Shown here piece after piece: positions 26,109-36,800 of a stretch of 64,000 bases of DNA. Source of the DNA: Paraphysomonas bandaiensis (taxonomy: Eukaryota; Chrysophyceae); assembly GCA_965644295.1 (NCBI GenBank), contig CBFFRP010000133.1, positions 248,001-312,000 on the forward strand, read 5' to 3'. A program made the translations under genes and the position numbers. The notes beneath the pieces were generated by a model. The model did no database searches and had not been told where the DNA came from. It was given only the letters and a program-made list of their open reading frames with translations. How positions within the stretch are numbered: the stretch's first letter is position 1; every line of letters begins with the position of its first letter.

Positions 26109-26774
26109 CTATGGTTCTATGACATACACATTGACAAGGAGATCGAAGTCTTTGGGGTCCTCTTCTTCTAAAATAGACACCATTGTGTTGATGTCATTCT
26201 CAGACATACTCATAAAGTTTGACCATACTCTGTTCTGTACCATACCTTTCAGAAGGTCCTTGGTTATATTTAAATTTACATTAAACCGGGAAGTTCTCGC
26301 TTTCTCATACGTTAAATCGAAATTGCTTAAAAATAGTTCGTTAAAGTGTTCATGACGAAAGCAGCGAGATTCGTTGGATACACAAAAAAATATCGCCTTG
26401 CCATGTGCAGTCAATTTTGACCTAATCAAATTTGATGTCTCCTCGTAATTTCCAAATAGATGCAAGCAGCATTTCCCAAATATCAGGTCATACTTATCGG
26501 GGGTCTCATGGAGATACTCCACTGCATATTTCTGCACAACATTCCCACCCTCAAAAAACGGATCCACGCTAACTAAATGAGGTAAATTCAATGCCCTTCC
26601 AAATGATCCATCCCCACAACCGAGTTCACATGCAGATCGTACAGGGTCTGGTGAGTTATCGCGTATATACTGCTGACACGCACGTACGAATGTGGGATGA
26701 CGTAATATGCCATACGTCTCGAAATAAGAGTTCCAATCCTCCCCATTAGTTGGTTGAGAAGAAGTGGTTGACAT
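26109..26774 (-). CDS. Class I SAM-dependent methyltransferase, substrate unknown
   Basis: A single uninterrupted ORF of 221 aa. Motif I of the Rossmann-like methyltransferase fold is clear (ACELGCGDGSF, residues about 48-58), and binds S-adenosylmethionine in the family. Motif II-like SVDPFFEGG follows, then a motif IV region (KYDLIFGKCCLHLF) and a motif around GKAIFFCVSNESR. The short length indicates a stand-alone small-molecule or protein methyltransferase rather than a fusion. It is divergent from the 7TM receptor gene with about 470 bp between starts. The substrate cannot be inferred. It lacks introns, unlike most genes here. Confidence 0.85.
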   Translation of the reverse strand: MSTTSSQPTNGEDWNSYFETYGILRHPTFVRACQQYIRDNSPDPVRSACELGCGDGSFGRALNLPHLVSVDPFFEGGNVVQKYAVEYLHETPDKYDLIFGKCCLHLFGNYEETSNLIRSKLTAHGKAIFFCVSNESRCFRHEHFNELFLSNFDLTYEKARTSRFNVNLNITKDLLKGMVQNRVWSNFMSMSENDINTMVSILEEEDPKDFDLLVNVYVIEP

Positions 26775-27244
26775 CAGAGCAAAGGTAGGGTGAGGTCGGT
26801 GCCAGTGGTGTTTACACGCAGTTCCTGTAAGTACGAAGTCATGTATGTACAGCTAGCTGCAGTGTATCATCATGTCATCTCTATCTAGAGGGGTTTACGG
26901 GTGCACACTATTATGCGTTTTTTATCTATAAAAACTAGTTTTTTTCTGATATTGGACCTATATTTCCTGGTTTTAGTTGAACTCGAATAATTCTGGAATA
27001 TTATGAACCTGCTGTCCGTATGTGTACGCAAGTGCAGCGATTGCACTGGACTCTTACGACCTCCTCCAGTACCCTGCAATCTCCCTTCGCTCATATCTGC
27101 CCCCAGCATGTGGATAGATATCACCCCATTAGTCGTTGTAGGCAGCTTGATATATCACTTGCTCAGTCTTAGCTACCCCCCCCCTCATCATCCATCTCTC
27201 GTCTCCGTGCCTTCTTCATGTAGCCTGCTCTCTGTACCCCAGAC
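26775..27244. promoter_or_regulatory. Divergent intergenic region, methyltransferase / 7TM gene
   Basis: This 470-bp stretch separates two outward-facing start codons and so must hold both promoters. It includes C-rich runs just upstream of the receptor start (about 27175-27245) and AT-rich sequence in the middle. The 79- and 81-codon ORFs inside have no recognisable domains. I could not identify specific factor sites. Confidence 0.4.
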
Positions 27245-28282
27245 ATGAACTCCCATAACGTCTATCTGTGCTGGTTGATCCCGTGTATCTTATCGTTCAT
27301 CTCCTCTTTTGCTCTCATATGCAATGTCCTTCTCACTCCCGGATGCAGAGGGCAATATTTCCAGCAAGTGTCTGCGCTGTTAGCTCTCGCAGATATGATT
27401 CAAACAAGTGCCAGCTTTCCCGGTAATTATGGTAAGCCCGAGTCTCCCTATCTGCTCTGCTGCATAGAGAATTATATGCTTCAAATAGGAGTTATTTACA
27501 AACTGTCTATTGTGGTGGTTATGTGTGCTGTGTCCATGTTTATTATTCTTGAACTTCGGATCCCGGACAAGAAGGGGACTTATCTCATGTCGAGTTTAGC
27601 TTTCGCGACGATACTGTTGAGTATATCTGTCTATTTTCAAACCGCGAATGTATATTGTCATAATGAGGAGTTCCATTATTCGGATGCGTCAAAGAAAGAG
27701 CGCATGTCAGCACTGATATTGTACTGTCTAGTATTTTTCCCATTGTACATTTCGATCACAGCATTAGGCATCTTCTGCATCGTAATGGATCGGAAATTCT
27801 CTCAAATGACTGCAACCTTAACTCCTGGAATGAGATCTCTACTACTTCGCTTCAAACTGTTTCCTATCTTATTTGTTTTGTGTTTCTTTCCTGGTACACT
27901 CGAACTTATTCTCTTCTCTGTGGCCAACAAGCGTTATATTGCCATACACATGCTGTCAGGAGTAAGTGTTTCGATAAATGGATTTACCATTGCAGTGTCT
28001 TATTTTTACTACCAGAGATCATACCCAGGAATCATTACTTCATTTTTTAAATGTACCAGCTCATTATCGACACATTTAAGTGCCAGGTCCTCTGTGCTTT
28101 CGCCCTCAATGGGTTGCGATTCCGATATTCACTCGTCATTTGCAGATGGTGTCAACAGTCATGTGTTAGATACCAATATTTCTGGTGATGAGTTTTTATC
28201 TGAAGATACACCAGTAGATCACACAGTATACTCTCCTTATTTAATGAAATTTAGTGACGGAAGTAAGGGCTCATTCAATTAG
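27245..28282 (+). CDS. Seven-transmembrane receptor-like protein
   Basis: A single ORF of 345 aa. Seven hydrophobic segments are visible, beginning around residues 8, 38, 84, 112, 155, 201 and 232, followed by a polar Ser/Thr-rich cytoplasmic-type tail of about 80 residues, the usual phosphorylation region of GPCRs. A Cys before segment 3 (CCIENY) and one in the second outer loop (NVYCHNEEF) could form the common outer-face disulfide. The overall layout resembles cAMP-receptor-like or Git3-like GPCRs of protists, but I see no diagnostic motif that decides the class and no DRY-like triplet. The ligand is unknown. The gene has no introns. Confidence 0.75.
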   Translation: MNSHNVYLCWLIPCILSFISSFALICNVLLTPGCRGQYFQQVSALLALADMIQTSASFPGNYGKPESPYLLCCIENYMLQIGVIYKLSIVVVMCAVSMFIILELRIPDKKGTYLMSSLAFATILLSISVYFQTANVYCHNEEFHYSDASKKERMSALILYCLVFFPLYISITALGIFCIVMDRKFSQMTATLTPGMRSLLLRFKLFPILFVLCFFPGTLELILFSVANKRYIAIHMLSGVSVSINGFTIAVSYFYYQRSYPGIITSFFKCTSSLSTHLSARSSVLSPSMGCDSDIHSSFADGVNSHVLDTNISGDEFLSEDTPVDHTVYSPYLMKFSDGSKGSFN

Positions 28283-28797
28283 TTCACCGGGTATTGATTT
28301 TCGACTCAAGACAGCAACTTGAATGCCAGAATGAGTCATCAATGTATCATTGTTGTTTGTGTGTAATATGTGGTATTTAGATACCATATTTAGCTTATTA
28401 TACAATTGTGGAAGATTTTAATAATGCTAATATGATAGATATTGATAATCATCCTAACAGGGGTACTTTTTCTTTTGCATAGATAAAAATATGCTTAATT
28501 ATCGTTACTTACGACAACTATTGTTAAATTCTGAATTACATTGGATTAAGGATTAATGATATGTGCGTGGTAATATGCAATTGTGTTCCTAATTCGAAAT
28601 ATGTATTAATTAGATTTATTTACCAAGGCGAGCCCAAAACAGATATATACGAGTTACTAGAGGAATGTGGATTGTGGTCGAAGTAATTCTCAGTAAATTC
28701 GATAATCAGTTAGAAAAAAAAATTCATCTAAACTAACTACGCTTTTGAACGCAGAATTTATATCAATCACGACATGAGTATGAGCCCTACACACGAA
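28283..28797. other. Intergenic, 3' of the 7TM gene
   Basis: AT-rich sequence holding the presumed 3' UTR of the receptor gene. No gene or repeat recognised. A 63-codon ORF at 28690-28881 on the minus strand runs into the X element and is incidental. Confidence 0.45.
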
Positions 28798-29892
28798 ACA
28801 AAGTCGGACTCGGACTTTTTTGTGGTGTTTTGGGGGATTAGTACCGGAGAAATTTCTCCGGGATATTAACGTGTGCCTCATATATTGTCAGTGTGTTAGC
28901 ATTGGACATTTCACTGAAGTTATCTTTGCTCTACACGTAAACGTTAATCTTGCTTGTTGAACACAATGCACTTTCAAGTAAGAAAGTAAAATTGTTAATC
29001 TAGCCACTTCACAACATCTGCATGTAACATCTGGTGAAACATCTGTTCTTAGCAACATCGGTTTATCATATGTTCACCAGTCACTCCTATATCTTATATA
29101 GTCACACATCAGTAACTGAATTTAATTCCTTGGTAACTATAATCACCGGTTACACGTACGAGTTGACTTCACCTATTGCACACTATCAACTCACTTCAAT
29201 TGCACAATATATACCACATCATATTGCAGAACTCAACAGTTAGCAGATTATTTTCTGCACAATCATAGCCAAATGCTTGTGTGGTACAAGGGACACTAAT
29301 ATACGTGTGACATGTGTAGAAGTCTTTGGGCCCTGACAAATGTGAAGCAACCGAGCTGTTCACGTTAAAAACTCAAAAATTCTGAAGTCATCAGATGCCC
29401 GGTATATCTGTTGAGATCTGAAGATTCTATATACTTGCAATGGAGTGCAGTATTATGTGAGATGCAAGGATCGAAAGATATATATGTAATTAGTACATTA
29501 TATTGTGTAGTATGAAACTGAAGTAGAAGTTGATGACTATACAGGACACGATCACTGAGTGTGTGGTTTGTACACTATAGTAGTAAATGAATGGTGTTGA
29601 ACACATCGAATACAACTTAGGTTCTTTATCATGTAATGATTATAATTTCATCTTATCAATTGAAGATAGCAAACCTTAGCAAATAATGTAAACTTCTGTT
29701 AATATCAACATTCTGCTTGTTGCTCACCGCGTTTTTGCTTTGAGTGATAGAGCAAAAGCTGTTGGACCTTGGTGCTTGCGGTGACGCACAAGCAGCTTAG
29801 TAGTAGGATAATTGAGTTTGTACTAGTTAGCAAAATAATTACTAAATTAGTTCTGAATCTTACATGCTCATTGTTAATAACAAGACATTTAC
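28798..29892 (-). mobile_element. Element X copy interrupted by a solo LTR
   Basis: The X end (CAAAGTCGGACTCGG, then GGGGGATTAGTACCGGAGAA) appears at 28798-28891 in minus orientation. The element resumes after the LTR at 29239 (AGCAGATTATTTTCTGCAC, ATGCTTGTGTGGTACAAGGG) and again at about 29705-29892 (GCTTTGAGTGATAGAGC, AAGCAGCTTAGTAGTAGGA). About 290 bp of unrelated AT-rich sequence separates the last two parts. The copy was therefore split at least twice. It holds no gene. Confidence 0.8.
28892..29238 (+). mobile_element. Solo Copia-type LTR
   Basis: 347 bp, starting TGTGTTAGCATTGGACATTT and ending CTCAACA, and closely matching the Copia LTR at 13761-14108 over its whole length. No internal retrotransposon sequence is attached. 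It is flanked by GTCAG (28887-28891) and GTTAG (29239-29243), a 5-bp target duplication with one mismatch. The expected uninterrupted X sequence at this place reads GTCAGCAGAT in other copies, which fixes the insertion point. Confidence 0.88.
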
Positions 29893-30080
29893 TTCTGCAG
29901 TATACGATAGCGTGATTACTGTACAGTTACTATTGATGAATTGTCACTAAGCCCTACTGTACATTAAAACTCCAAATTAACTTAGAAGTACGTACTAACT
30001 TAAAATTAAAAAATAACACTGTGCTAAACCATAATCTGTTTCACAGTGTAATGTATATTCTACGATACATCAATGCTGTA

Positions 30081-32513
30081 TCACGACATTGAGATTATGA
30101 TAAAAACAACAGCTGTAAGTGCCAAAAGTCCGACCACGAGATGGTAAAAAGCTATCTTTAGGTCGCGATTAGGATCTTTGGATGCGGAGTTGTTGCGCTC
30201 CAAGTGCAGCGCGACTACATGGCCTCTTGTTCCCGCATTGATATGTTCACACTCGAGCTTCAATGTGCCCCATATACAACGCCTGCACAGCTCAAAAGTT
30301 GCTAAGAAGGGGCCCAATTGATCTCCCAAGGAATAGGAAAACGGAGATCCCGATGTACCCTGTCGATATGCAATAAAACAACAAACAAGTACACGCGGCA
30401 ATTAACACGCAAGTACGACTGACTAGCAAGACGAGTGCTGTCCACATCTATGCATTTTACAGTAACGCAATAATTAAAATAAGCCTACCTGCGGTATAAG
30501 GGAGAGTGTCCACATTGCTCTCAGTACCAAGTCCAGCACAATGGCAACATAGTAATACACAGTACTTTTCTTGTACATCAGGTTTCGTCGTAGGAACACA
30601 TGACTACCCAACTTACTCCAGTTGAGTGTAAATAAATCACTCCAGGTGGGCATAATTTGCATCAACCCCCAATCATTATATACATCCCAGTAAAACTGGT
30701 ACAGAGTCGTGCAAACTAAAAATATAATAAACACAACCTTGTATATAATCAGACCCGCAGTGGACGCATGCTCCTGCAACGGGTGGGCGAGACCTAAAAA
30801 TACAACTATCATACCCATTAAGTACTTCAGGGCATTGTAGGAATGCGGCCAAACTATGTATTTCATTTCAGCTGTCTTGAGAGACGTGTCATACACACGC
30901 CTCAGACACTGAGCAAACCGAAACCAGAGAGGAAGAATAGCAAGAAGCCCTGTAATTACGGACATATACCCTCGGTCACAAGTCCCAAAGGTGTGTAATG
31001 AGCTCGATTCATCGTCATACGCACCGCTAATAATATAGCACGCAGCGAATGCGCAGTTACTAAACACCTTAATACAGGATGTCATCACATCTGCAGTGTA
31101 ATTTTCACGCAAAGTTACAGAACTGAAGGGTGATGTAATGATGCGAAATATGACGGATGGTGAATACAAGCGATGAGAAGCATGATGCCTCTGCTGCACA
31201 GCATGCACCACGCCGTACAATATATACATTAATGCCAACCCCAACGGGAAATAGTGCGGGGCAACGCTCGTGTATAAATGATTTCTGCGCGCTTTATAAT
31301 ATAATATTAAATTCGCCAAATATATCATGCTTATATATGATGCTTCAGTAAATATTTCATGAGGACTTGGGGAATGGTCGGAATTCAAATCCAAAAGCAC
31401 CAAGTAGTTCACATGGGACCGTTCCCACAAATATACGTTAATGCCCCACAGCCAATCATATACAACTAAATTGCCCAGGAATGAGTATAAGTATATCGCA
31501 GGGTCATTCCAGAGAGTTCGACCTTCACCAGGGTCCATGTATGCATCCCATACGAACCACAGGAGCAGAAGTGTAACGACTCCAATCTTGTATCCCAAAT
31601 ACCAAGAATCATGCTCCGTATGACCGCCTTTAGACATTCGGAGCTTCCCCTTCGCCTCAACAAGATCTCCATCACAACAAAAGTCCGCACATAGAGCAAT
31701 TGTTCGCTTGCGTACAATGTGCAACCGCGTGTTACTCTCCTGCACACACTCCCCAAAAGATGCAGGATAGACAGCAGAGTCCATTAGATTCGGAAAAAGG
31801 GGCTCAATATGATCAGCTCTAAGCTTGTCGTGTTTTTTTAGGATTTTAATACAAAGCATCACATTTAAAAAGGCAAATGACTCCAATTCATCTAACTTTT
31901 TATAGATGGATATATACGCACGCAACACAGACAATTCGCGGTCTTTCTTCTGTTTTCGAATAGCTTTGGAGAGGCCATCATTCGTTTCCATTGAAGAAAA
32001 AACGCCTTGCTCATTGGCCTTTTCTAATGATGCTGATAGTTGCTGCTCAAGATCGTCCAGTTTTTTATCATAGAAACTAGCCACACGTTTAACTTCGGCC
32101 AAAAACATAACTACGAATTTCGATTCCTCCCATCGTTTGGCTTTTTCTTTACGAGTTCCAGGATTATAAACATCTCTTTGCTTCTTGCTTTGGTCATCAA
32201 GTAGGTCCCCATTATTCTCCATGTCATCACTATCAGATTTTTCCCTTCCTTGTTTTTTGTGTCTGATTGCAGATCGAATGGTGCCCATAACATGCGCTGT
32301 GCTCTCTCCTGACACCGACAGGAAGTGATGCACCACTTCCCTATAGCTGCATGTAAACACAAGAACAAATTAATTGTTTCACTTCACGTACTTGGGCTTA
32401 TCGAAATCATAGTGCTCGTGCTGGAGGTAGCTCTTTAAAGTGTCGTACTCGAGGTAGCGAGCTGACCATTTTCTGATTAAATGAGCCTTAAAATTCTTGT
32501 CTAGTCGAACCAT
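30081..32513 (-). CDS. XPR1: SPX-EXS phosphate exporter, XPR1/Syg1/PHO1 family
   Basis: Exons 32513-32392, 32346-30489 and 30359-30081 give 752 aa with introns of 45 and 129 nt in consistent phase. The start MVRLDKNFKAHLIRKW, followed by YLEYDTLKSYL, is the SPX N-terminal helix pair, placed in the short first exon. The SPX domain, which senses inositol pyrophosphates in this family, continues to about residue 250. Several hydrophobic segments follow, then the EXS domain with the terminal block FELCRRCIWGTLKLECEHIN spanning the last exon, and a final hydrophobic segment. The predicted role is inorganic phosphate efflux at the plasma membrane or Golgi. The size is slightly larger than animal XPR1. 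The longest intron could hide another short exon, but direct splicing preserves the frame. Confidence 0.93.
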
Positions 32514-32609
32514 ACCAGTGCAGGAGGAGAGTGAAGGCGAATGGTTCCCTATATATACGACCTAAACCGATCACAGTAACTTAACTGACTGCTTGATTTC
32601 ATGACTGTG

Positions 32610-32760
32610 TGGTACATGGACTGGTACATAGACAGGTACATAGACTGGTACATAGACTGGTACATAGACAGGTACATAGACAGGTACATGGACTGGTACA
32701 TGGACTGGTAGACAGGTACATAGACAGGTACATGGTACATAGGCTGGTACATAGGCTGCT
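32610..32760. repeat. 12-bp minisatellite upstream of the XPR1-like gene
   Basis: About twelve copies of a GGTACATAGACT unit with A/G and T/A variants (GGTACATAGACA, GGTACATGGACT) run in tandem, with one shortened unit near 32711 and a 13th-14th pair ending in AGGCT. It begins about 100 bp upstream of the XPR1-like start codon. Three overlapping minus-strand ORFs of 67-86 aa rich in YVPV and MYQS are translations of the repeat and not genes. Confidence 0.95.
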
Positions 32761-33129
32761 AGAGGGTGCAGTGTACCAGTGCAGACATAGTTTTCGTACC
32801 TGCGTACAAAAATTGTTGTACGCAAGTACATCCATGTACTGGTGTACTCAAGTATTCACATACTTCAGGAGTACAACTGGCTGTTTTTTTGAATTCGTAC
32901 ATGGACATGTTTATTGTGTCTTCTTGGGCATATCTATACATTCTTCATGTCAAAAACTCCTAATTTTAAAGAAAACTAGCTGAATATCAGATTTTCTATG
33001 TACTATCGGCTATAAATACACTACTTGGGGAGGATTTGCGACAAGACCGCCCAGAAACTAACACCACGTGAATAGAACCAAGTTATGAAGCCCCCAGCAG
33101 TATATACTTCTGATAGCAGATGACATAAC
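32761..33129. other. Intergenic with degenerate GTAC-rich palindromes
   Basis: Next to the minisatellite the sequence is rich in GTAC words (GTGTACCAGTG, TGTACGCAAGTACATCCATGT, GGTGTACTC). It is probably a decayed continuation of the same repeat. The rest is AT-rich sequence upstream of the next plus-strand gene. No gene seen. Confidence 0.45.
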
Positions 33130-35893
33130 ATGGATATTGACAATAAGTCACAAGTAGAGAATGATATGAACAAAATACCCATGTCAGACACACCCACTGA
33201 TGTGATTAGTTTGTTCTCGTCTCACTCGGAAGTGTTCAGTGAAGGGGAGTGCAGGGCGACTCATACGAATACATGGTAACATAACTGCACACTATACATG
33301 CGTTTGTTTATCTTATATAGCCACAGTCCCTCTGCTGGTGGGAGTGATGTATCGCCCCTCTTGTCTCAGTCCTCTACTCAGGAGGAGACTCAGTCCTCTA
33401 CTCAGAAGTGGTCTCAGGAGTTGATCGAAGACGGCGTGATTATCGATTCGCTGCTGCTGTTGGCCCGCTCTGGTGAACGTGCCAGAAATGACAGTAAAGC
33501 TGTCGGGGCGACACCAGTCAGAGAGGATAACCGCCCAAAAAAGTTACCGAGGGTAGATGAAGGATTGTTTCGGAGAGACTATAAATATGACAGTGGACAT
33601 TATGTTATGAAGCAGATGTTACCTCCAGACGTACGAAGTAAGAATTATTCTGGAAGTGAGTTTAGAACTCGGAATAAAGTGATGTCAAGTAAATTACCAT
33701 CCGAATCTCTGCCGCCCTCGGAGGGGAGGTGTGAGGCTAGTGAGGTAATAAAGAAGGCATACATTGGATCGACTCTGCGTATAGAGCTCCCGGATATATG
33801 GTAATATATTACTAAATAAACTTTAAATACTCTAAGTGATGTGAACCATAGGTCCGTTCGTTCCCCATCGAATATATCATTGAACACAATTCATGGCAAT
33901 TATAAGGTGGATGCGGTAAGTGTAATGAGGACTCTCTCTCACTATGATATGTTTATCGTCTTCATAATTAGGAATATATTGATGTCGAATTTTTGCCGAA
34001 TGATGTTGCTGGGATTCGTCTGCATATCGCTAACTCCAGGAATAATGAATCATTGATTGGAGAAGAATTCGCTGTATCAATCATCAATTCGAAACATATC
34101 GATCCTGTCATACGTCGTCTAGTGGATCGGAAAATTGTTATTGAAAACTTGGATTGTAATGAGGAAACACAGTACGTAAAAGCCCCCGCTCCTCGTAATT
34201 ACAAGGAATTTATATTCAGTATTCGAGATACGGATAATTCAATTGTTGAAAATATCGAAGACGACGCTAATATTGAGATAATGCTATTGTTGGCCAACTC
34301 AGATGAACCTGTCATAAAGGACGGCAAAGCCGTCAAGGTGACCCTAGTCGGAGAGGATAACTATCCAAAAAGGATTGATAAAAGGAAAATTGAAGGGTTT
34401 TTTCTGAGAGAGTTTGCAAGTGGTAATGGTCGTTATGTTGTGAAACAAAAGTTATCCCCTAATGTTCTGAGTAAGAACTATTCTGGAAGTGAGTTTAAAA
34501 CTCGGATCAAAGTTACTGCTGGGAGTAAGGTGCTAACTGCTTATTCTGGTTCTTACATGGTTAAGTCGAGGGCCGAGCCCTCTGGCGTTGGTGATAAAAA
34601 GAAGAGGCTAATATGTCAATTTATGAAGGAGTTTAGAGACTGTCTCACTAAACTAGAAGTTTTGGATGGAACTGATGTTGCGAATTACGAAATGATATTC
34701 GCTAATATTAGACATGGGCTTTTGAAGCTCAAGGCACCTAGTTCATGGACTTCCTTAACACTTAGTAAGCCCTTCCTAAAGAACAACATTAGCGACAACA
34801 AATTGATGACAAGTAAATTACCATCCGAATCTCTGCCGCCCTCGGAGGGGAGGTGTGAGGCTAGTGAGGTAATAAAGAAGGCATACATTGGATCGACTCT
34901 GCGTATAGAGCTCCCGAATATATGGTAATATATTACTAAATAAACTTTAAATACTCTAAGTGATGTGAACCATAGGTCCGTTCGTTCCCCATCGAATATA
35001 TCATTGAACACAATTCATGGCAATTATAAGGTGGATGCGGTAAGTGTAATGAGGACTCTCTCTCACTGTGATATGTTTATCGTCTTCATAATTAGGAATA
35101 TATTGATGTCGAATTTTTGCCGAATGATGTTGCTGGGATTCGTCTGCATATCGCTAATTCCAGGAATAATGAATCATTGATTGGAGAAGAATTCGCTGTA
35201 TCAATCATCAATTCGAAACATATCGATCCTGTCATACGTCGTCTAGTGGATCGGAAAATTGCTATTGAAAACTTGGATTGTAATGAGGAAACACAATACG
35301 TAAAAGCCCCCGCTCCTCGTAATTACAAGGAATTTATATTCAGTATTCGAGATACGGATAATTCAATTGTTGAAAATATCGAAGACGACGCTAATATTGA
35401 GATAATGCTATTGTTGGCCAACTCAGATGAACCTGTCATAAAGGACGGCAAAGCCGTCAAGGTGACCCTAGTCGGAGAGGATAACTATCCTAAAAGGAGT
35501 CCCAGAGTAGACGAAGGGGTCTTACTGCGATACTTTAAAAGTAGCAGTGGTCGTTATGTTGTGAAACAAAAGTTACCTCCGGATGTTCTGAGTAAGAACT
35601 ATTCTGGAAGTGAGTTTAAAACTCGGATCAAAGTTACTGCTGGGAGTAAGGTGCTAACTGCTTATTCTGGTTCTTACATGGTTAAGTCGAGGGCCGAGCC
35701 CTCTGGCGTTGGTGATAAAAAGAAGAGGCTAATATGTCAATTTACGAAGGAGTATAAACATCTAATTGAAAACCTAGATATTTGTAGCAGTGCCAGTGTC
35801 GAGGATTATGCTGAGATTTTGGCAGATTTTCATAAGAATGTGTTGCTGGAAATTTCAACTTCTGCGTACAATCTCAATAATCAATTGCACTGA
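33130..35893 (+). CDS. Unknown repeat protein with in-frame tandem exon duplication
   Basis: I do not recognise the family. Six exons, 33130-33275, 33321-33800, 33852-33915, 33972-34924, 34976-35039 and 35096-35893, give 834 aa. Introns are 45, 51, 56, 51 and 56 nt and every phase agrees. Exons 3-4 are nearly copied as exons 5-6, exactly 1124 bp apart, introns included. The protein thus has two nearly identical units beginning SVRSPSNISLNTIHG, and three copies of a module with KDGKAVKVTLVGEDN, YVVKQKL and SKNYSGSEFKTRIKV, the first (exon 2) diverged. The strand-rich pattern suggests a beta-sandwich fold (inference). No signal peptide or membrane segment is seen. The model could instead be three adjacent short genes, but stops are avoided only by splicing as given. 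Confidence 0.65.
33681..35755 (+). repeat. 1124-bp direct tandem duplication inside the unknown gene
   Basis: Sequence from 33681 (GATGTCAAGTAAATTACC) recurs from 34805 and stays almost identical, introns included, for about 950 bp to about 34630/35755. Divergence is concentrated in one patch, about 34370-34425 versus 35494-35549. Near-identity of introns points to recent duplication or conversion. Confidence 0.92.
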
Positions 35894-36054
35894 AGATGAA
35901 TGTACTTAATGTATGAATTTAATATGATTTCTCTTTTGTTTCATTATAACCGTGTGTTCGAAATAGAAGTATCATTTCCACAGACCTAGGAAGCATATAT
36001 ATTATAGATCCCGCATGTTGATCAGGGCTGCGCAACAATTAATTGCAGATATAT

Positions 36055-36302
36055 TATTGAAAGACTTATTATTAGCAATAGGTGTTAAGAATCAGCACCA
36101 GCTTAGTAGCTAGATGAAAACTAGTTAAGCTAGATAGACGTCTACATGTTACTAACTAGTGCTAACTCTGATGTCCTACTATTTAACGCTACGAAAACTA
36201 CTTGTGCGTCACCGCAAGCACCCAGGTGCAACTACTTTTGCTCTATCACTCAAAGCAACAAGCAGAATGTTGATATACCTGATATCTGCTGAAATGTTGA
36301 TA
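36055..36302 (+). repeat. Element X, partial plus copy
   Basis: Begins with the GACTTATTATTAGCAATAGG end and includes CTACTATTTAACGCTACG, AAGCACCCAGGTGCAAC and CTATCACTCAAAGCAAC. It stops after GATATACCTGATATCTGCTG. The right half of the element is missing. Faces the minus copy beginning at 36381. Confidence 0.78.
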
Positions 36303-36380
36303 GATATAGTGTCGCATAAAACGTGAGCATAGAAGGTATATATTATTATAATAGGACTTACGTATAAAAGGCAGTCACTT

Positions 36381-36800
36381 ATCAAAGCCGGACTTCCACC
36401 TTTTCGTGGTATACTGGGGGATTACTATCGAACATATTTCTCCCGGAAACTAACATGAGCCGCAAAGATATTCAGAAGATAATTTTCTACCCACTCATAT
36501 ACTCAAATGCTTGTGTGGTACTTACACAAGCGACACTAATATATGTGTCACTTCTGTAGGCCCTGGTGATGAATAAACAGACATCCGAGTTATTGGGAAT
36601 GTACCGGGTTGTTCACGTTAAGGACTCGAACATCCTGAAGTCAACAGATGATAGGTATATATCAACATTCTGCTTGTTGCTCACTGCGTTTGCTTTGAGT
36701 GATAGAGCGCAAGTGGTTGCACCTTGGTGATTGCATTGACGCACAAGCAGCTTTCGTAGCGGTAAATAGTAGGACATCAGAGTTAAGCACTAGTTAGTAA
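36381..36800 (-). repeat. Element X, minus copy
   Basis: Carries, on the minus strand, the X order of motifs from the TTAAGCACTAGTTAG side to the AAAGCCGGACTTCCACC side. Together with the preceding plus copy it forms an inverted pair with about 80 bp between them, capable of a long hairpin. No gene inside. Confidence 0.78.

Noticed and set aside
26014-26355. 113-codon plus-strand ORF
   Set aside because: Antisense to the methyltransferase coding sequence, with no independent features.
32549-32983. ORFs of 60-124 codons on both strands around the minisatellite
   Set aside because: They translate the 12-bp repeat (YVPV / VHRL repeats).
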